A stretch of 64,000 bases of DNA, taken from positions 79,728-143,727 of the forward strand of contig NZ_JAMXFJ010000008.1 of the NCBI RefSeq assembly GCF_025460805.1. The letters run 5' to 3'. The first letter of the stretch is position 1, and every line of letters starts with the position of its first letter. The notes under the pieces are model-generated. The model was not told the origin of the DNA, did not search any database, and worked only from the letters and a program-made list of their open reading frames with translations. The stretch comes from Microvirga sesbaniae (GTDB lineage: Bacteria; Pseudomonadota; Alphaproteobacteria; Rhizobiales; Beijerinckiaceae). Below are positions 48,915-58,000 of this stretch, one piece after another. The position numbers and the translations under genes are program-made.

Positions 48915-50087
48915 TCAGGCCATCCAGGACGGATCGTGCAGGACGTCGTCCGTGTGCTCCCCCAGACGCGGCGACGGCCGGCCCGCCACCATCGGCTGCC
49001 CGTCCATGACGATGGGCGAGCGGACGGACGGAATGGTTCCGCCCTTGGCCGCTTCGGACGGCAGGTCGATCCTCATGCCCCGGGCGACGACCTGCGGGTC
49101 GTCGAAGACGTCGGCCACCGTGTTGATGGGTCCGGCCGGGACCCCCTGCCCTTCCAGGGCCGACAGCAGATCCTCCCGGGTGAACGCCAGGGTCAGCTCC
49201 GTGAGCAGGGGCACGAGCGCGGCCCGGTGGCGGACGCGGCCCGCATTGGTCCGGAAGCGCTCGTCCTGCGCCAGGTCGGGCTTGCCGAGAACGGACACGA
49301 AGCGGGCGAATTGCCCGTCGTTGCCCACCGCCACGATCACATGGCCGTCCGCGACCGGAAACACCTGATAGGGCACGATGTTGGGATGGGCGTTGCCCAT
49401 GCGCCTCGGGGACTTTTGGGACGCCAGGTAGTTCATGGCCTGATTGGCCAGCACGCTCGTCTGCACGTCGAGGAGCGCCATGTCGAGATGCCCCCCCTGG
49501 CCGGTCCGGTCGCGCCGGCGGAGCGCCGCCAGGATGCCCACGACCGAATAGACGCCCGTGAAGATGTCCACATAGGCGACGCCGATCTTCTGCGGCTCCC
49601 CTTGAGGGTCCCCCGTCAGGTCCATGATGCCGCCGAGGCCCTGGATCATGAAATCGTAGCCGGCCCGGGCCGCATAGGGGCCGTCCTGCCCGAAGCCGGT
49701 GATCGAGCAATAGACCAGGCGCGGGTTGACGGCCTTCAGGCTCTCGTAGTCGAGACCATACTTCTTCAGCCCGCCGACCTTGAAGTTCTCGATCACCACA
49801 TCCGCATGGGCCGCCAGCCTGCGCACGAGCTCCTGCCCCTCGGGCGTCTCGAAATCGACCGCCATGGAGCGCTTGCCGCGGTTGCAGGCATGGAAGTAGG
49901 CCGCCGAGAGATCGCCCCCGTCCGCCCCTTCGACGAAGGGCGGGCCCCAGCCGCGGGTGTCGTCGCCGGCACCCGGGCGCTCCACCTTGACCACGTCGGC
50001 GCCGAGATCGGCCAGCAGCTGGCCGACCCAGGGGCCCGCGAGGATGCGCGCGAGTTCGAGGACTTTGAGGCCTTCGAGCGGTTTCAT
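48915..50087 (-). CDS. Class III (CaiB/BaiF) CoA-transferase, probably for glutarate
   Basis: The 390-residue protein starts MKPLEGLKVLELARILAGPW. It has the VVKVERPGAGDDTRGWGPPF stretch, and an Asp that could be catalytic lies in the first third. It lies downstream of the DapB-like and glutaryl-CoA dehydrogenase genes, so a glutarate/succinyl-CoA transferase role (as for human SUGCT) is likely by context. The start is 5 bp after the DapB-like stop; a TTG at 50096 would overlap it. Confidence 0.85.
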   Translation of the reverse strand: MKPLEGLKVLELARILAGPWVGQLLADLGADVVKVERPGAGDDTRGWGPPFVEGADGGDLSAAYFHACNRGKRSMAVDFETPEGQELVRRLAAHADVVIENFKVGGLKKYGLDYESLKAVNPRLVYCSITGFGQDGPYAARAGYDFMIQGLGGIMDLTGDPQGEPQKIGVAYVDIFTGVYSVVGILAALRRRDRTGQGGHLDMALLDVQTSVLANQAMNYLASQKSPRRMGNAHPNIVPYQVFPVADGHVIVAVGNDGQFARFVSVLGKPDLAQDERFRTNAGRVRHRAALVPLLTELTLAFTREDLLSALEGQGVPAGPINTVADVFDDPQVVARGMRIDLPSEAAKGGTIPSVRSPIVMDGQPMVAGRPSPRLGEHTDDVLHDPSWMA

Positions 50088-50092
50088 GACGG

Positions 50093-50899
50093 TCAATCCA
50101 TCACGGCGTCGAGGCCGCGCTTCAATCCGATGAACGACAGGACGCGACGGGCGGCCAGCAGGGTGCCGGCCACATAGGGAGCCGCCGAGGAGCCCGCATC
50201 GTGGCGGATCACGAGCCGCTCGTTGTCCGCCCCGAACACGGCCTCGCAGGACAGGACGAAGGACGGCACGCGCAGCGAATGCACCTGCACCGGCTCCTTC
50301 GCCCCGAGCGAGCCGCCGCGGGTTTCGCGGACCCCGGTCAGATCCTGGATCGGCTTCGACGTGGCGGGCAGGCGCACCTCGCTCAGGAGCTCCGCCAGCT
50401 CGCGGGCGGTCCCGGACGGCGTGTCGGGCTTCTTGGCGGAGGCGTAGTCGATGACCTCCACGTCCGGGACGTAGCGGGCCGCCTCCAGGGCGAAGCGGCG
50501 CAACAAGGTCGCGGTGATCGAGAAATTGCCGGCCGCGAGCACGCCACGCTCGGCTTCAAGCGCCCGGCGATCGATCTCGGCATAATCCTCGGCGGACAGT
50601 CCGGACGTGCCGACGACCACATGCCGCCCCTGGGCCAGCGCCGTCAGGGCATGAGCCTTGACCGCACCCGGCTTGGTATAGTCGATCACCACGTCGGACG
50701 GGGCCTCCAGGGCCTCTTCCAGCGTGGCGCTGACCTGTACCCCGAGGCGGGCAAGCCCTGCCGCTTCGCCGGCATCCCGGCCCGCCGCGCTGCGGCTGAC
50801 CGCTCCCACGAGCAGGAGATCGTCGGAGGCGGCAATGGCCGCCACGAGGGCTTTACCGACCCAGCCGGTCGATCCCGCCAAGGTGATCCGAACTGACAT
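50093..50899 (-). CDS. DapB-like reductase lacking the catalytic histidines
   Basis: The 268-residue protein has the DapB N-terminal Rossmann motif (ITLAGSTGWVGKALVAAI), VVIDYTKPGAV, VVGTSGLS and the KPDTPSGTA loop of the C-terminal domain. In DapB the residues before that loop are HH-R-H; here they read DYASAK, so both active-site His are absent. The fold probably binds NAD(P)H, but 4-hydroxy-tetrahydrodipicolinate reductase activity is doubtful. It lies in a glutaryl-CoA operon, which points to another role. Automatic annotation as dapB should be treated with care. Confidence 0.78.
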   Translation of the reverse strand: MSVRITLAGSTGWVGKALVAAIAASDDLLLVGAVSRSAAGRDAGEAAGLARLGVQVSATLEEALEAPSDVVIDYTKPGAVKAHALTALAQGRHVVVGTSGLSAEDYAEIDRRALEAERGVLAAGNFSITATLLRRFALEAARYVPDVEVIDYASAKKPDTPSGTARELAELLSEVRLPATSKPIQDLTGVRETRGGSLGAKEPVQVHSLRVPSFVLSCEAVFGADNERLVIRHDAGSSAAPYVAGTLLAARRVLSFIGLKRGLDAVMD

Positions 50900-50916
50900 G
50901 CGCTACCAGTCTCCTC

Positions 50917-52113
50917 TCAGAAGAACGCCTGCAGGCCCGTCTGCGCGCGGCCCAGAATCAGGGCGTGCACGTCGTGCGTGCCCTCGTAGGTGTTCACGGT
51001 TTCCAGGTTCTGCGCATGACGCATGACATGATATTCCTCTTGGATACCATTGCCGCCGTGCATGTCGCGGGCCTGACGGGCGATCTCCAGAGCCTTGCCG
51101 CAATTGTTGCGCTTGACCAGGGAGATCATCTCGGGCGCGACGCGGCCCTCGTCGAAGAGACGGCCGACCCGAAGCGAAGCATGCAGGCCGAGGGTGATCT
51201 CGGTCATCATGTCGGCCAGCTTCTTCTGCACGAGCTGCGTCGCGGCGAGCGGCCGGTCGAACTGCTTGCGGTCGAGGGTGTATTGGCGCGCCCGGTGCCA
51301 GCAATCCTCCGCGGCGCCCAGGGAACCCCAGGAAATGCCGTATCGGGCCCGGTTGAGGCAACCGAAGGGTCCCTTGAGTCCGGACACGTTGGGAAGGAGG
51401 GCATCCTCGCCCACCTCGACGCCGTCCATGACGATCTCACCGGTGATCGAGGCGCGCAGGGAGAGCTTGCCGCCGATCTTCGGCGCCGAGAGGCCCTTCA
51501 TGCCTTTTTCCAGGACGAAGCCGCGGATCTGGTTGTCGTGGGCCTCCGACTTGGCCCAGACGACGAAGACGTCCGCGATGGGAGAGTTGGAAATCCACGT
51601 CTTCGAACCGGTCAGCCGGTAGCCGCCGTCGGTCTTGACCGCGCGGGTCTTCATGCCGGCCGGATCGGACCCCGCGTCCGGCTCCGTGAGGCCGAAGCAG
51701 CCCACGAACTCGCCGGAAGCGAGCTTCGGCAGGTATTTCCGGCGCTGCTCCTCGGACCCATACGCATAGATCGGGTACATGACGAGGGAGGACTGCACGC
51801 TCATCATCGAACGATAGCCGGAATCGACCCGCTCGACCTCGCGCGCGACGAGGCCGTAGGCCACGTAGGAGGCGCCCGCGCAGCCGTAATCCTCGGGCAG
51901 GGTCACGCCGAGAAGTCCCAATTCACCCATTTCGTTGAAGATCGAGCGATCGGTCTTCTCCTCGCGATAAGCCTCGATCACCCGCGGCAGGAGCTTCTCC
52001 TGGGCATAGGCGCGAGCCGTATCGCGGATCATGCGCTCGTCATCCGTCAGGAGATCGTCGAGGAGGAGCGGGTCGTCCCACTTGAGCTTCGCGTAATCCT
52101 GAGCACCGGCCAT
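50917..52113 (-). CDS. gcdH: Glutaryl-CoA dehydrogenase
   Basis: The 398-residue acyl-CoA dehydrogenase family protein has the GcdH start ([20 protein letters not shown]), [25 protein letters not shown], and the catalytic Glu in [18 protein letters not shown]. It oxidises and decarboxylates glutaryl-CoA to crotonyl-CoA in lysine, tryptophan and glutarate breakdown. Its gene heads the minus-strand unit; the LysR gene is divergent. The ATG at 52113 is 9 bp after GGAAGG. Confidence 0.9.
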   Translation of the reverse strand: MAGAQDYAKLKWDDPLLLDDLLTDDERMIRDTARAYAQEKLLPRVIEAYREEKTDRSIFNEMGELGLLGVTLPEDYGCAGASYVAYGLVAREVERVDSGYRSMMSVQSSLVMYPIYAYGSEEQRRKYLPKLASGEFVGCFGLTEPDAGSDPAGMKTRAVKTDGGYRLTGSKTWISNSPIADVFVVWAKSEAHDNQIRGFVLEKGMKGLSAPKIGGKLSLRASITGEIVMDGVEVGEDALLPNVSGLKGPFGCLNRARYGISWGSLGAAEDCWHRARQYTLDRKQFDRPLAATQLVQKKLADMMTEITLGLHASLRVGRLFDEGRVAPEMISLVKRNNCGKALEIARQARDMHGGNGIQEEYHVMRHAQNLETVNTYEGTHDVHALILGRAQTGLQAFF

Positions 52114-52253
52114 GACAATCATCCTTCCCAGAGCGTGCGCGGTCAGCCGTGAAGGCTCACCAAGGCTGTGAATTTGGGCGGCAAAATCGCGCTGGACAGG
52201 AGAAATGTAAATCGACATCTTCGCAGCAGGTTATTCTGAAATGGAATGAAGGT

Positions 52254-53150
52254 TTGTTTCGTCGCGGCTTTCTGCCCAATGTTGGCAACCTCCTGGCCTT
52301 CGAGGCGACGGCCCGTCACGGCAGCGTGTCGAGAGCCGCCGAGGAGCTGAACCTGACGCAGAGCGCCGTTTCGCGTCAGATCCAGCAGCTGGAGGAGTCC
52401 CTCGGGGTCTCCCTGTTCAGCCGCACGCGGCAGCGGGTCGTGCTCACCGATGTGGGACGCATGTACGCCTCCCAGGTGCGCGGCACCCTGTCCGAACTCT
52501 CCAACGCCACCCATCAGGCGATTGCGCTTTCCGGAACGAGCGGCGTTCTGAACCTCGCCACTCTGCCGACCTTCGGCACGCGCTGGCTCATCCCGCGCAT
52601 CCCCGACTTCTTCGCCCGCCATCCCGGCGCAACGGTCAATTTCGGCGTACGCCTCGTCCCGTTCGACTTCGCCGCCGAGCCCTTCGATGCGGCCATCCAT
52701 TTCGGCGAGCCGCACTGGCCTGGCGCGGTCTGCGAGCTTCTCAGGACCGAGGAAGTCGTGCCCGTCTGCAGTCCGGTCTACCGGCAGCGGGAAGGCCTGC
52801 TTTCGCCTCAGGATCTCACCCGTGCCACCTTGCTTCAGCAAAGCACCCGGCCGACCGCATGGGCGGAGTGGTTCGCCAGCGTCGACGTCGAGGCCGGCAA
52901 TCCTCTGCGCGGCCCCCGCTTCGAGCAGTTCGCCATGGTGGCCCAGGCCGCGGCGGCGGGCTTGGGCGCCGCACTCATCCCGCATTTCCTGATCGCCGAC
53001 GAACTCGCCTCAGGACGTCTCGAGATCCTGTTTCCCCATGCTCTCGTCAGCGGCGGCGCCTATTATCTCGTCTATCCCGAGCACAAGGCGGAGACGCCGC
53101 TCCTGCGTTCCTTCCGCGACTGGATCCTGGGAAAGATCCGTCAGGGGTAG
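52254..53150 (+). CDS. LysR-family regulator (GcvA-like), probably of the glutarate operon
   Basis: The protein of about 298 residues has the helix-turn-helix VGNLLAFEATARHGSVSRAA...LTQSAVSRQIQQLEESLG and a GcvA-type effector domain. The start is uncertain: a GTG at 52149 lies within the divergent gcdH leader, while a TTG at 52254 fits the family start. It is divergent from gcdH and probably controls it. Its end overlaps the convergent MFS gene by 10 bp. Confidence 0.8.
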   Translation: MFRRGFLPNVGNLLAFEATARHGSVSRAAEELNLTQSAVSRQIQQLEESLGVSLFSRTRQRVVLTDVGRMYASQVRGTLSELSNATHQAIALSGTSGVLNLATLPTFGTRWLIPRIPDFFARHPGATVNFGVRLVPFDFAAEPFDAAIHFGEPHWPGAVCELLRTEEVVPVCSPVYRQREGLLSPQDLTRATLLQQSTRPTAWAEWFASVDVEAGNPLRGPRFEQFAMVAQAAAAGLGAALIPHFLIADELASGRLEILFPHALVSGGAYYLVYPEHKAETPLLRSFRDWILGKIRQG

Positions 53151-54328
53151 GCTTGCTTCGGCTTCATGGTGCGGAAGCTCAGGGTGAATGCCACGATCCC
53201 GCAGACCACGATGGCGCTGACCATCGAAAGCGGCGTGCCATTATAGAAGGCGCTGACCAGCACGATGATGACGGCACCGGTGCTGAGCTGCAGGGTGCCC
53301 ATGAGCGCCGAAGCGGTTCCGGCGACCGGACCGTGTTCCTCGAGCGCCAGCACGGCGGTCGAGGGAATGACATAGCCGAGACAGCCGAAGGAGACGAAGA
53401 GCAGCCCCCACAGAACATAGGCGTTGTCGACACCGAGAATCGTGAGCGCGAACAGCAGGATCACCAGGGCGGCGAAGGCCGAGATGGCGGTTCTCACCAC
53501 CCGCTCCGCCCCGAAGCGTCGCATGAAGAAGCTGTTGAATTGCGCACTGCCGATGAACGCGATGGCGTTCGACGCGAAGACCATGCTGTAGGCCGAGGGA
53601 GTCAGGCCGAAATGCTCGATGAAGATCACCGATGATCCAGCCAGATACGCGAAGAAGCTCGCCTGACTGAAGCCGCCGATGAAGGCAAGCCCCAGAAAAC
53701 GGCGGTCCTTCAGGAGGCTTCTGTAGGTCGCGAAGGCCTGCGCGACGCCTTTTCCCCCGGCATTCGACCGGTGGGTTTCCGGCAGGAGGAAGAGGACGAC
53801 AGCGAGGCCCGCCAGGCCGATGGCTGCAATGGCCCAGAAGATGGCCCGCCAGCTGAAGAACGCCGTCAGAGTGCTGCCGGCAAGGGGCGCCAGAATGGGC
53901 GAGACGCTGAAGACGAGCATGGTCGTCGCCATGAGCCGGGCCGCCTCATGCCCGGTATGCAGGTCACGAATGATCGCCCGGGGGATCACCATGGCGGCGC
54001 AGGAGCCGACGCCCTGGAGGAACCGGAAAGCGATGAGCGTCTCGACATTCGGCGCAAAGCTGCACCCGATCCCCGCCAGGATGAAGAGCCCCAGGCCGAA
54101 ATAGAGTGGCGGCTTGCGGCCGAACCGGTCGGAGAGCGGCCCATAGGCGATCTGGCAGACCGCCACAGCCAGAAAGAAGCTCATCAGGCTCATCTGCACG
54201 GCGCTGACGTCGACCTGGAATTCGCGGGCGATGGCCGGAAAGGACGGCAGATACATGTCGATGGCGAAAGGCCCGACCGCCGAGAGCATGCCGAGGACGA
54301 GCGCATTGCGCAAAAAGGCGGAATTCAT
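53141..54328 (-). CDS. MFS multidrug transporter, Bcr/CflA type
   Basis: The 395-residue protein has twelve membrane helices and the Bcr/CflA motifs: GPFAIDMYLPSFPAIAREF near the first helix, GPLSDRFGRKPPL in loop 2-3 and RFLQGVGSCAAMVIPRAIIRD in the middle. It probably exports drugs or dipeptides by proton exchange. Start at 54328 (MNSAFLRN); the upstream in-frame extension looks non-coding. Confidence 0.88.
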   Translation of the reverse strand: MNSAFLRNALVLGMLSAVGPFAIDMYLPSFPAIAREFQVDVSAVQMSLMSFFLAVAVCQIAYGPLSDRFGRKPPLYFGLGLFILAGIGCSFAPNVETLIAFRFLQGVGSCAAMVIPRAIIRDLHTGHEAARLMATTMLVFSVSPILAPLAGSTLTAFFSWRAIFWAIAAIGLAGLAVVLFLLPETHRSNAGGKGVAQAFATYRSLLKDRRFLGLAFIGGFSQASFFAYLAGSSVIFIEHFGLTPSAYSMVFASNAIAFIGSAQFNSFFMRRFGAERVVRTAISAFAALVILLFALTILGVDNAYVLWGLLFVSFGCLGYVIPSTAVLALEEHGPVAGTASALMGTLQLSTGAVIIVLVSAFYNGTPLSMVSAIVVCGIVAFTLSFRTMKPKQAYP

Positions 54329-54549
54329 GGAGAACGGCTTTCCTAGGCCCCGACCGCAGGCCGGGATAGAGAAAACGGCCCGCCCATGGCAGGAACGGGT
54401 CAGGCAATGCGGGCAGAAAGGATCCGAGAGCACCTCGGGCCGTGAGAACCGGAGGCGTGCAGCTTGTATGCCTTCCCGTGCGCGGGTTCAAGACGGTCGT
54501 CACCCGCGGCCGGATTATAGTCCGCTCTGGCCATAATGCTTACGGTTCG

Positions 54550-54581
54550 TTAACCATGACTGGTCATAGCTGATTAACCAT
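54550..54581. promoter_or_regulatory. Two TTAACCAT half-sites upstream of the cellulose operon
   Basis: TTAACCAT occurs at 54550-54557 and 54574-54581, 24 bp apart start to start, around a small palindrome (ATGACTGGTCAT, 54556-54567). TTAACCAT resembles the CtrA half-site of alphaproteobacteria. The first gene starts at 54753. CtrA control is a hypothesis. Confidence 0.35.
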
Positions 54582-54752
54582 CCGACCGGACGGGCTGATC
54601 CGCAGAAGACCTGTCCTCACGGGCGACCGGCTCCAGATTCATCAAAGTCCTACATGACCGCCTTGATCCCTCCGCATCAGACGAATCCCGGTGTTTCGCG
54701 GTCCGCATCGCAGACGGGCACGGTCGCCTGGGGAGTCGCTTGGGGAGCGGCC

Positions 54753-55637
54753 ATGTTTCGCAAGTCATTGGGTCTTCTTGCTGCCGGCGCGGCTCTGATG
54801 ACGGTCGCTGCCTGCGCGGGCCGCTCGGATCTGGGCTTTGCGAGCCTCATGACGGAAGTTCCAGCCACGCGCGCAATCGTCGTTCCGCCACCCGGCGGTC
54901 CATCCGTCGTTGCTGTCTTGCAGCAGCAGTACCAGAACGGCCTTTCGCAGGAGATCGCCCTCTCGACGGCCTCACGGACGACGGGGCAGAACGCCTTCTA
55001 TGTCAGCCTGCTGAACAATACCTCCGGCAGCATGGATATCTCCGATAGCCTGTCCCTCCCCACTCTGACGCCGGACCGAATTCAGAGAGAGATGGAAGAG
55101 CGTATTCCGGGCGTCGAGATGGAAACCTCGCTGGTCTACGTTCAGAACCGGTTCGGCCCCTTCGGCTTCGCCACGGGACGGTCCGCCACCGGCGACCTGT
55201 GCCTTTATGCCTGGCAGCGGATCGAGCCCGGCGAGCCGGCGATCTTCGTGCCTGGTGGCGCCGTCTCGGTCCGGTTGCGTCTATGCGATGCAGACGCCAG
55301 TGTCGATCAACTGTTGCGTGTCTTCTACGGTTACTCGATCGCGGCCTATTATCGTCAGGAATCGTGGAATCCGTACGGAGATCCGCCCTCGCCGCCGGCC
55401 AGTTTCGGGGAACGGGATGCGCCCATGTACCCCCTGGGACTCGGTGACCGCGGAGGAGGCACGACGGTCGTTCGCCGGCGGATCGTGTCTGGCGAGCCTC
55501 GCCGGTCCGTTCCTGCGGGAGTGCCGAGGCGTGCTGTCGACAGGGATGCGGTCGCGCCGGCCGCGCCAGTCCCTGCCCCCTCGGAAACGGCGCCGCCGGC
55601 CGGGTTCCCGGTCGTCCCGCCGCCGCCCGCCCAGTAG
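54753..55637 (+). CDS. bcsN: Cellulose biosynthesis lipoprotein BcsN
   Basis: The 294-residue protein has a signal peptide with a lipobox-like VAAC near residue 21, then a conserved domain (about 35-200) and a Pro/Ala-rich tail (about 220-294) that ends PPPPAQ. The position directly before bcsA is the reason for the name, since BcsN is typical of Hyphomicrobiales cellulose operons. Its molecular role is not established. GGGGAGCGG precedes the ATG. Confidence 0.75.
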   Translation: MFRKSLGLLAAGAALMTVAACAGRSDLGFASLMTEVPATRAIVVPPPGGPSVVAVLQQQYQNGLSQEIALSTASRTTGQNAFYVSLLNNTSGSMDISDSLSLPTLTPDRIQREMEERIPGVEMETSLVYVQNRFGPFGFATGRSATGDLCLYAWQRIEPGEPAIFVPGGAVSVRLRLCDADASVDQLLRVFYGYSIAAYYRQESWNPYGDPPSPPASFGERDAPMYPLGLGDRGGGTTVVRRRIVSGEPRRSVPAGVPRRAVDRDAVAPAAPVPAPSETAPPAGFPVVPPPPAQ

Positions 55638-55795
55638 CGCGAGCATTCGCATAACGTTATTTCATAAGATAACGCTCTATTTACTGCTGTGACATTAGGC
55701 CTAATCAACACTGGCGATATATTAATGGACCCGACTTTAGTCTTGGACTAAGCGTGCAATCTCCCACGCGAACATCTTAGCTGAGAATCCAGGCG

Positions 55796-57991
55796 ATGCG
55801 GGCAGGTCTTATCGTGGCCTTGTGGGCTGTGGCGGCGGTATTGATCGTCTCGATCGTAGCTCTCCCCATCAGCCTCCAGGCACATCTCGTTGCAGGCCTC
55901 ACGGTCGTGGCCTGCATGATCATCCTCAAGTTCTTCCGCGCCCAGGGCATCTGGCGCCTGATCGCACTGGCTCTCGGTACGGCGATCGTCCTGCGCTACG
56001 TTTTCTGGCGCACCACCAGCACGATCCCGCCGATCACGGAGATCGCGAGCTTCATCCCGGGCTTCCTGCTGTATCTGGCCGAGATGTACAGCGTCATGAT
56101 GCTGTTCCTGAGCCTTTTCGTGGTGTCGAGCCCCCTGAAATCGCGCAAGGCACCGCGGATCGACCCGCAAAATCTGCCGACCGTCGATGTCTTCGTCCCG
56201 AGCTACAATGAGGGCGCCGATCTCCTGGCCACGACCCTGGCGGCCGCAAAAGCCATGACGTACCCGACGGACAAGGTTACGGTCTGGCTTCTGGACGACG
56301 GCGGCACGGACGAAAAGTGCAATTCGAGCAATGTCGCCACGGCCCAGCAGGCCCGCGAGCGGCGGGCCGAATTGCAGGCGCTTTGTGACCTCATGGAGGT
56401 CAAGTATCTGACCCGGGCACGCAACCTGCATGCCAAGGCCGGCAATCTCAACAATGGGCTGGAGCACTCGACCGGGGACTTGGTGGCCGTGTTCGATGCC
56501 GACCATGCCCCGGCGCGCAGCTTCCTGACGGAAACGGTCGGATATTTCACCACGGACAAGAACCTGTTTCTGGTTCAGACCCCACACTTCTTCATCAATC
56601 CAGATCCGCTCGAGCGCAATCTGGGCACCTTCCAAACGATGCCGTCGGAGAACGAGATGTTCTACGGGGTGATCCAGCGCGGTCTCGACAAGTGGGACGC
56701 GGCCTTCTTCTGCGGTTCGGCCGCCGTGCTTCGACGCGAGGCCCTCCAGGAGACCAACGGCTTCAGCGGCGTGAGCATCACCGAGGATTGCGAGACGGCC
56801 CTGGAACTCCATTCCCGCGGCTGGACGAGCGTCTATGTGGACAAGCCGCTGATTGCGGGTCTGCAACCGGACAGTTTCGCCAGCTTCATCGGTCAGCGGT
56901 CACGCTGGGCTCAGGGCATGATGCAGATCCTGCGCTACAAGTTCCCGCCCTTCAAACGCGGACTGAAGATCTCGCAGCGCCTTTGCTACATGTCGAGCAG
57001 CATGTTCTGGCTGTTTCCTTTCTCGCGGTTCTGCTTCCTCGTCTCGCCGCTCTGTTATCTGTTCTTCTCGCTGGAAATCTTCACTGCATCCGGAGGCGAA
57101 TTCCTCGCCTACACCTTCACCTACATGATGGTGAACTTCATGATGCAGAACTATCTCTATGGTCGCTATCGCTGGCCGTGGATCTCGGACCTCTACGAAT
57201 ACATCCAGACGATCTACCTGCTGCCCGCAGTCCTTTCGGTGATCGCAAATCCCAGCAAACCCACCTTCAAGGTCACGGCGAAGAATGAATCGATGGAGGA
57301 AAGCCGCGTTTCGGAACTGGGGACGCCCTACTTCATCATTTTCGGCATCCTGATCCTAGGCGTCATCGCCACCGGCATCCGCGTCTGGGCGGAGCCCTAC
57401 AAGGCCGACCTCACCCTGGTGACGGGCGCCTGGAACGTTCTCAACCTCATCATCGCAGGCTGTGCCCTCGGCGTGGTGTCGGAGCGGGCCACGCGGCGCC
57501 AGAGCCACCGGGTGCGGGTCGAACGACCCTGCCGCTTCATCATGGGCGATGAGATCATCGATGCGGTCCTGAGAGACGTTTCCGTCGGCGGCGCAAGAGT
57601 TCACGTCCCGCCTTCCGCCGAGCCCAAGCTGAAGAAGGGGGCGTCGGGCACGCTCGAATTCCAGCCTTTCACCAGTCTTCCGGTCCAGCATCTGCCGATG
57701 GAGATCCGTAAGGTCGGCATGGACGACAAGGGCCTGCTGCTCGGCTGCCGATTCATGATCGAGAAGCCCGAACATCGTCGGATGATCGCCGATCTCGTTT
57801 TCGCCAATGCGGATCAATGGAGCGAATTCCAGAAGAACCGGCACCATGACATCGGCGTCCTCCGCGGCACGCTCTGGTTCTTCATGGTCGCGTTCTATCA
57901 GACTGGGCGAGGCCTCTCCTATTTCTTCGGCCTGCAGAGGATCGGCGCCTCCAACCCTCCGGCGCCGTCCGTGGCTCCAGCCGTCAAGTAG
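55796..57991 (+). CDS. bcsA: Cellulose synthase catalytic subunit with PilZ domain
   Basis: The 731-residue membrane glycosyltransferase (family 2) shows VWLLDDGGTDEK, VFDADHAP, ITEDCETALE and the QRSRWAQGMMQ motif (Q-x-x-R-W) for UDP-glucose use and chain binding. About eight membrane helices flank the catalytic domain. A C-terminal PilZ domain follows: HRVRVER and DVSVGGARV, the arginine and D-x-S-x-x-G motifs that bind c-di-GMP. It should polymerise glucose into beta-1,4-glucan when c-di-GMP is bound. Confidence 0.93.
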   Translation: MRAGLIVALWAVAAVLIVSIVALPISLQAHLVAGLTVVACMIILKFFRAQGIWRLIALALGTAIVLRYVFWRTTSTIPPITEIASFIPGFLLYLAEMYSVMMLFLSLFVVSSPLKSRKAPRIDPQNLPTVDVFVPSYNEGADLLATTLAAAKAMTYPTDKVTVWLLDDGGTDEKCNSSNVATAQQARERRAELQALCDLMEVKYLTRARNLHAKAGNLNNGLEHSTGDLVAVFDADHAPARSFLTETVGYFTTDKNLFLVQTPHFFINPDPLERNLGTFQTMPSENEMFYGVIQRGLDKWDAAFFCGSAAVLRREALQETNGFSGVSITEDCETALELHSRGWTSVYVDKPLIAGLQPDSFASFIGQRSRWAQGMMQILRYKFPPFKRGLKISQRLCYMSSSMFWLFPFSRFCFLVSPLCYLFFSLEIFTASGGEFLAYTFTYMMVNFMMQNYLYGRYRWPWISDLYEYIQTIYLLPAVLSVIANPSKPTFKVTAKNESMEESRVSELGTPYFIIFGILILGVIATGIRVWAEPYKADLTLVTGAWNVLNLIIAGCALGVVSERATRRQSHRVRVERPCRFIMGDEIIDAVLRDVSVGGARVHVPPSAEPKLKKGASGTLEFQPFTSLPVQHLPMEIRKVGMDDKGLLLGCRFMIEKPEHRRMIADLVFANADQWSEFQKNRHHDIGVLRGTLWFFMVAFYQTGRGLSYFFGLQRIGASNPPAPSVAPAVK

Positions 57992-58000
57992 AGGTCTATC

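Noticed and set aside
50093-50899. Calling this gene a true dapB
   Set aside because: Fold motifs agree, but the active-site histidines are missing and the context is glutarate breakdown, so the symbol was withheld.
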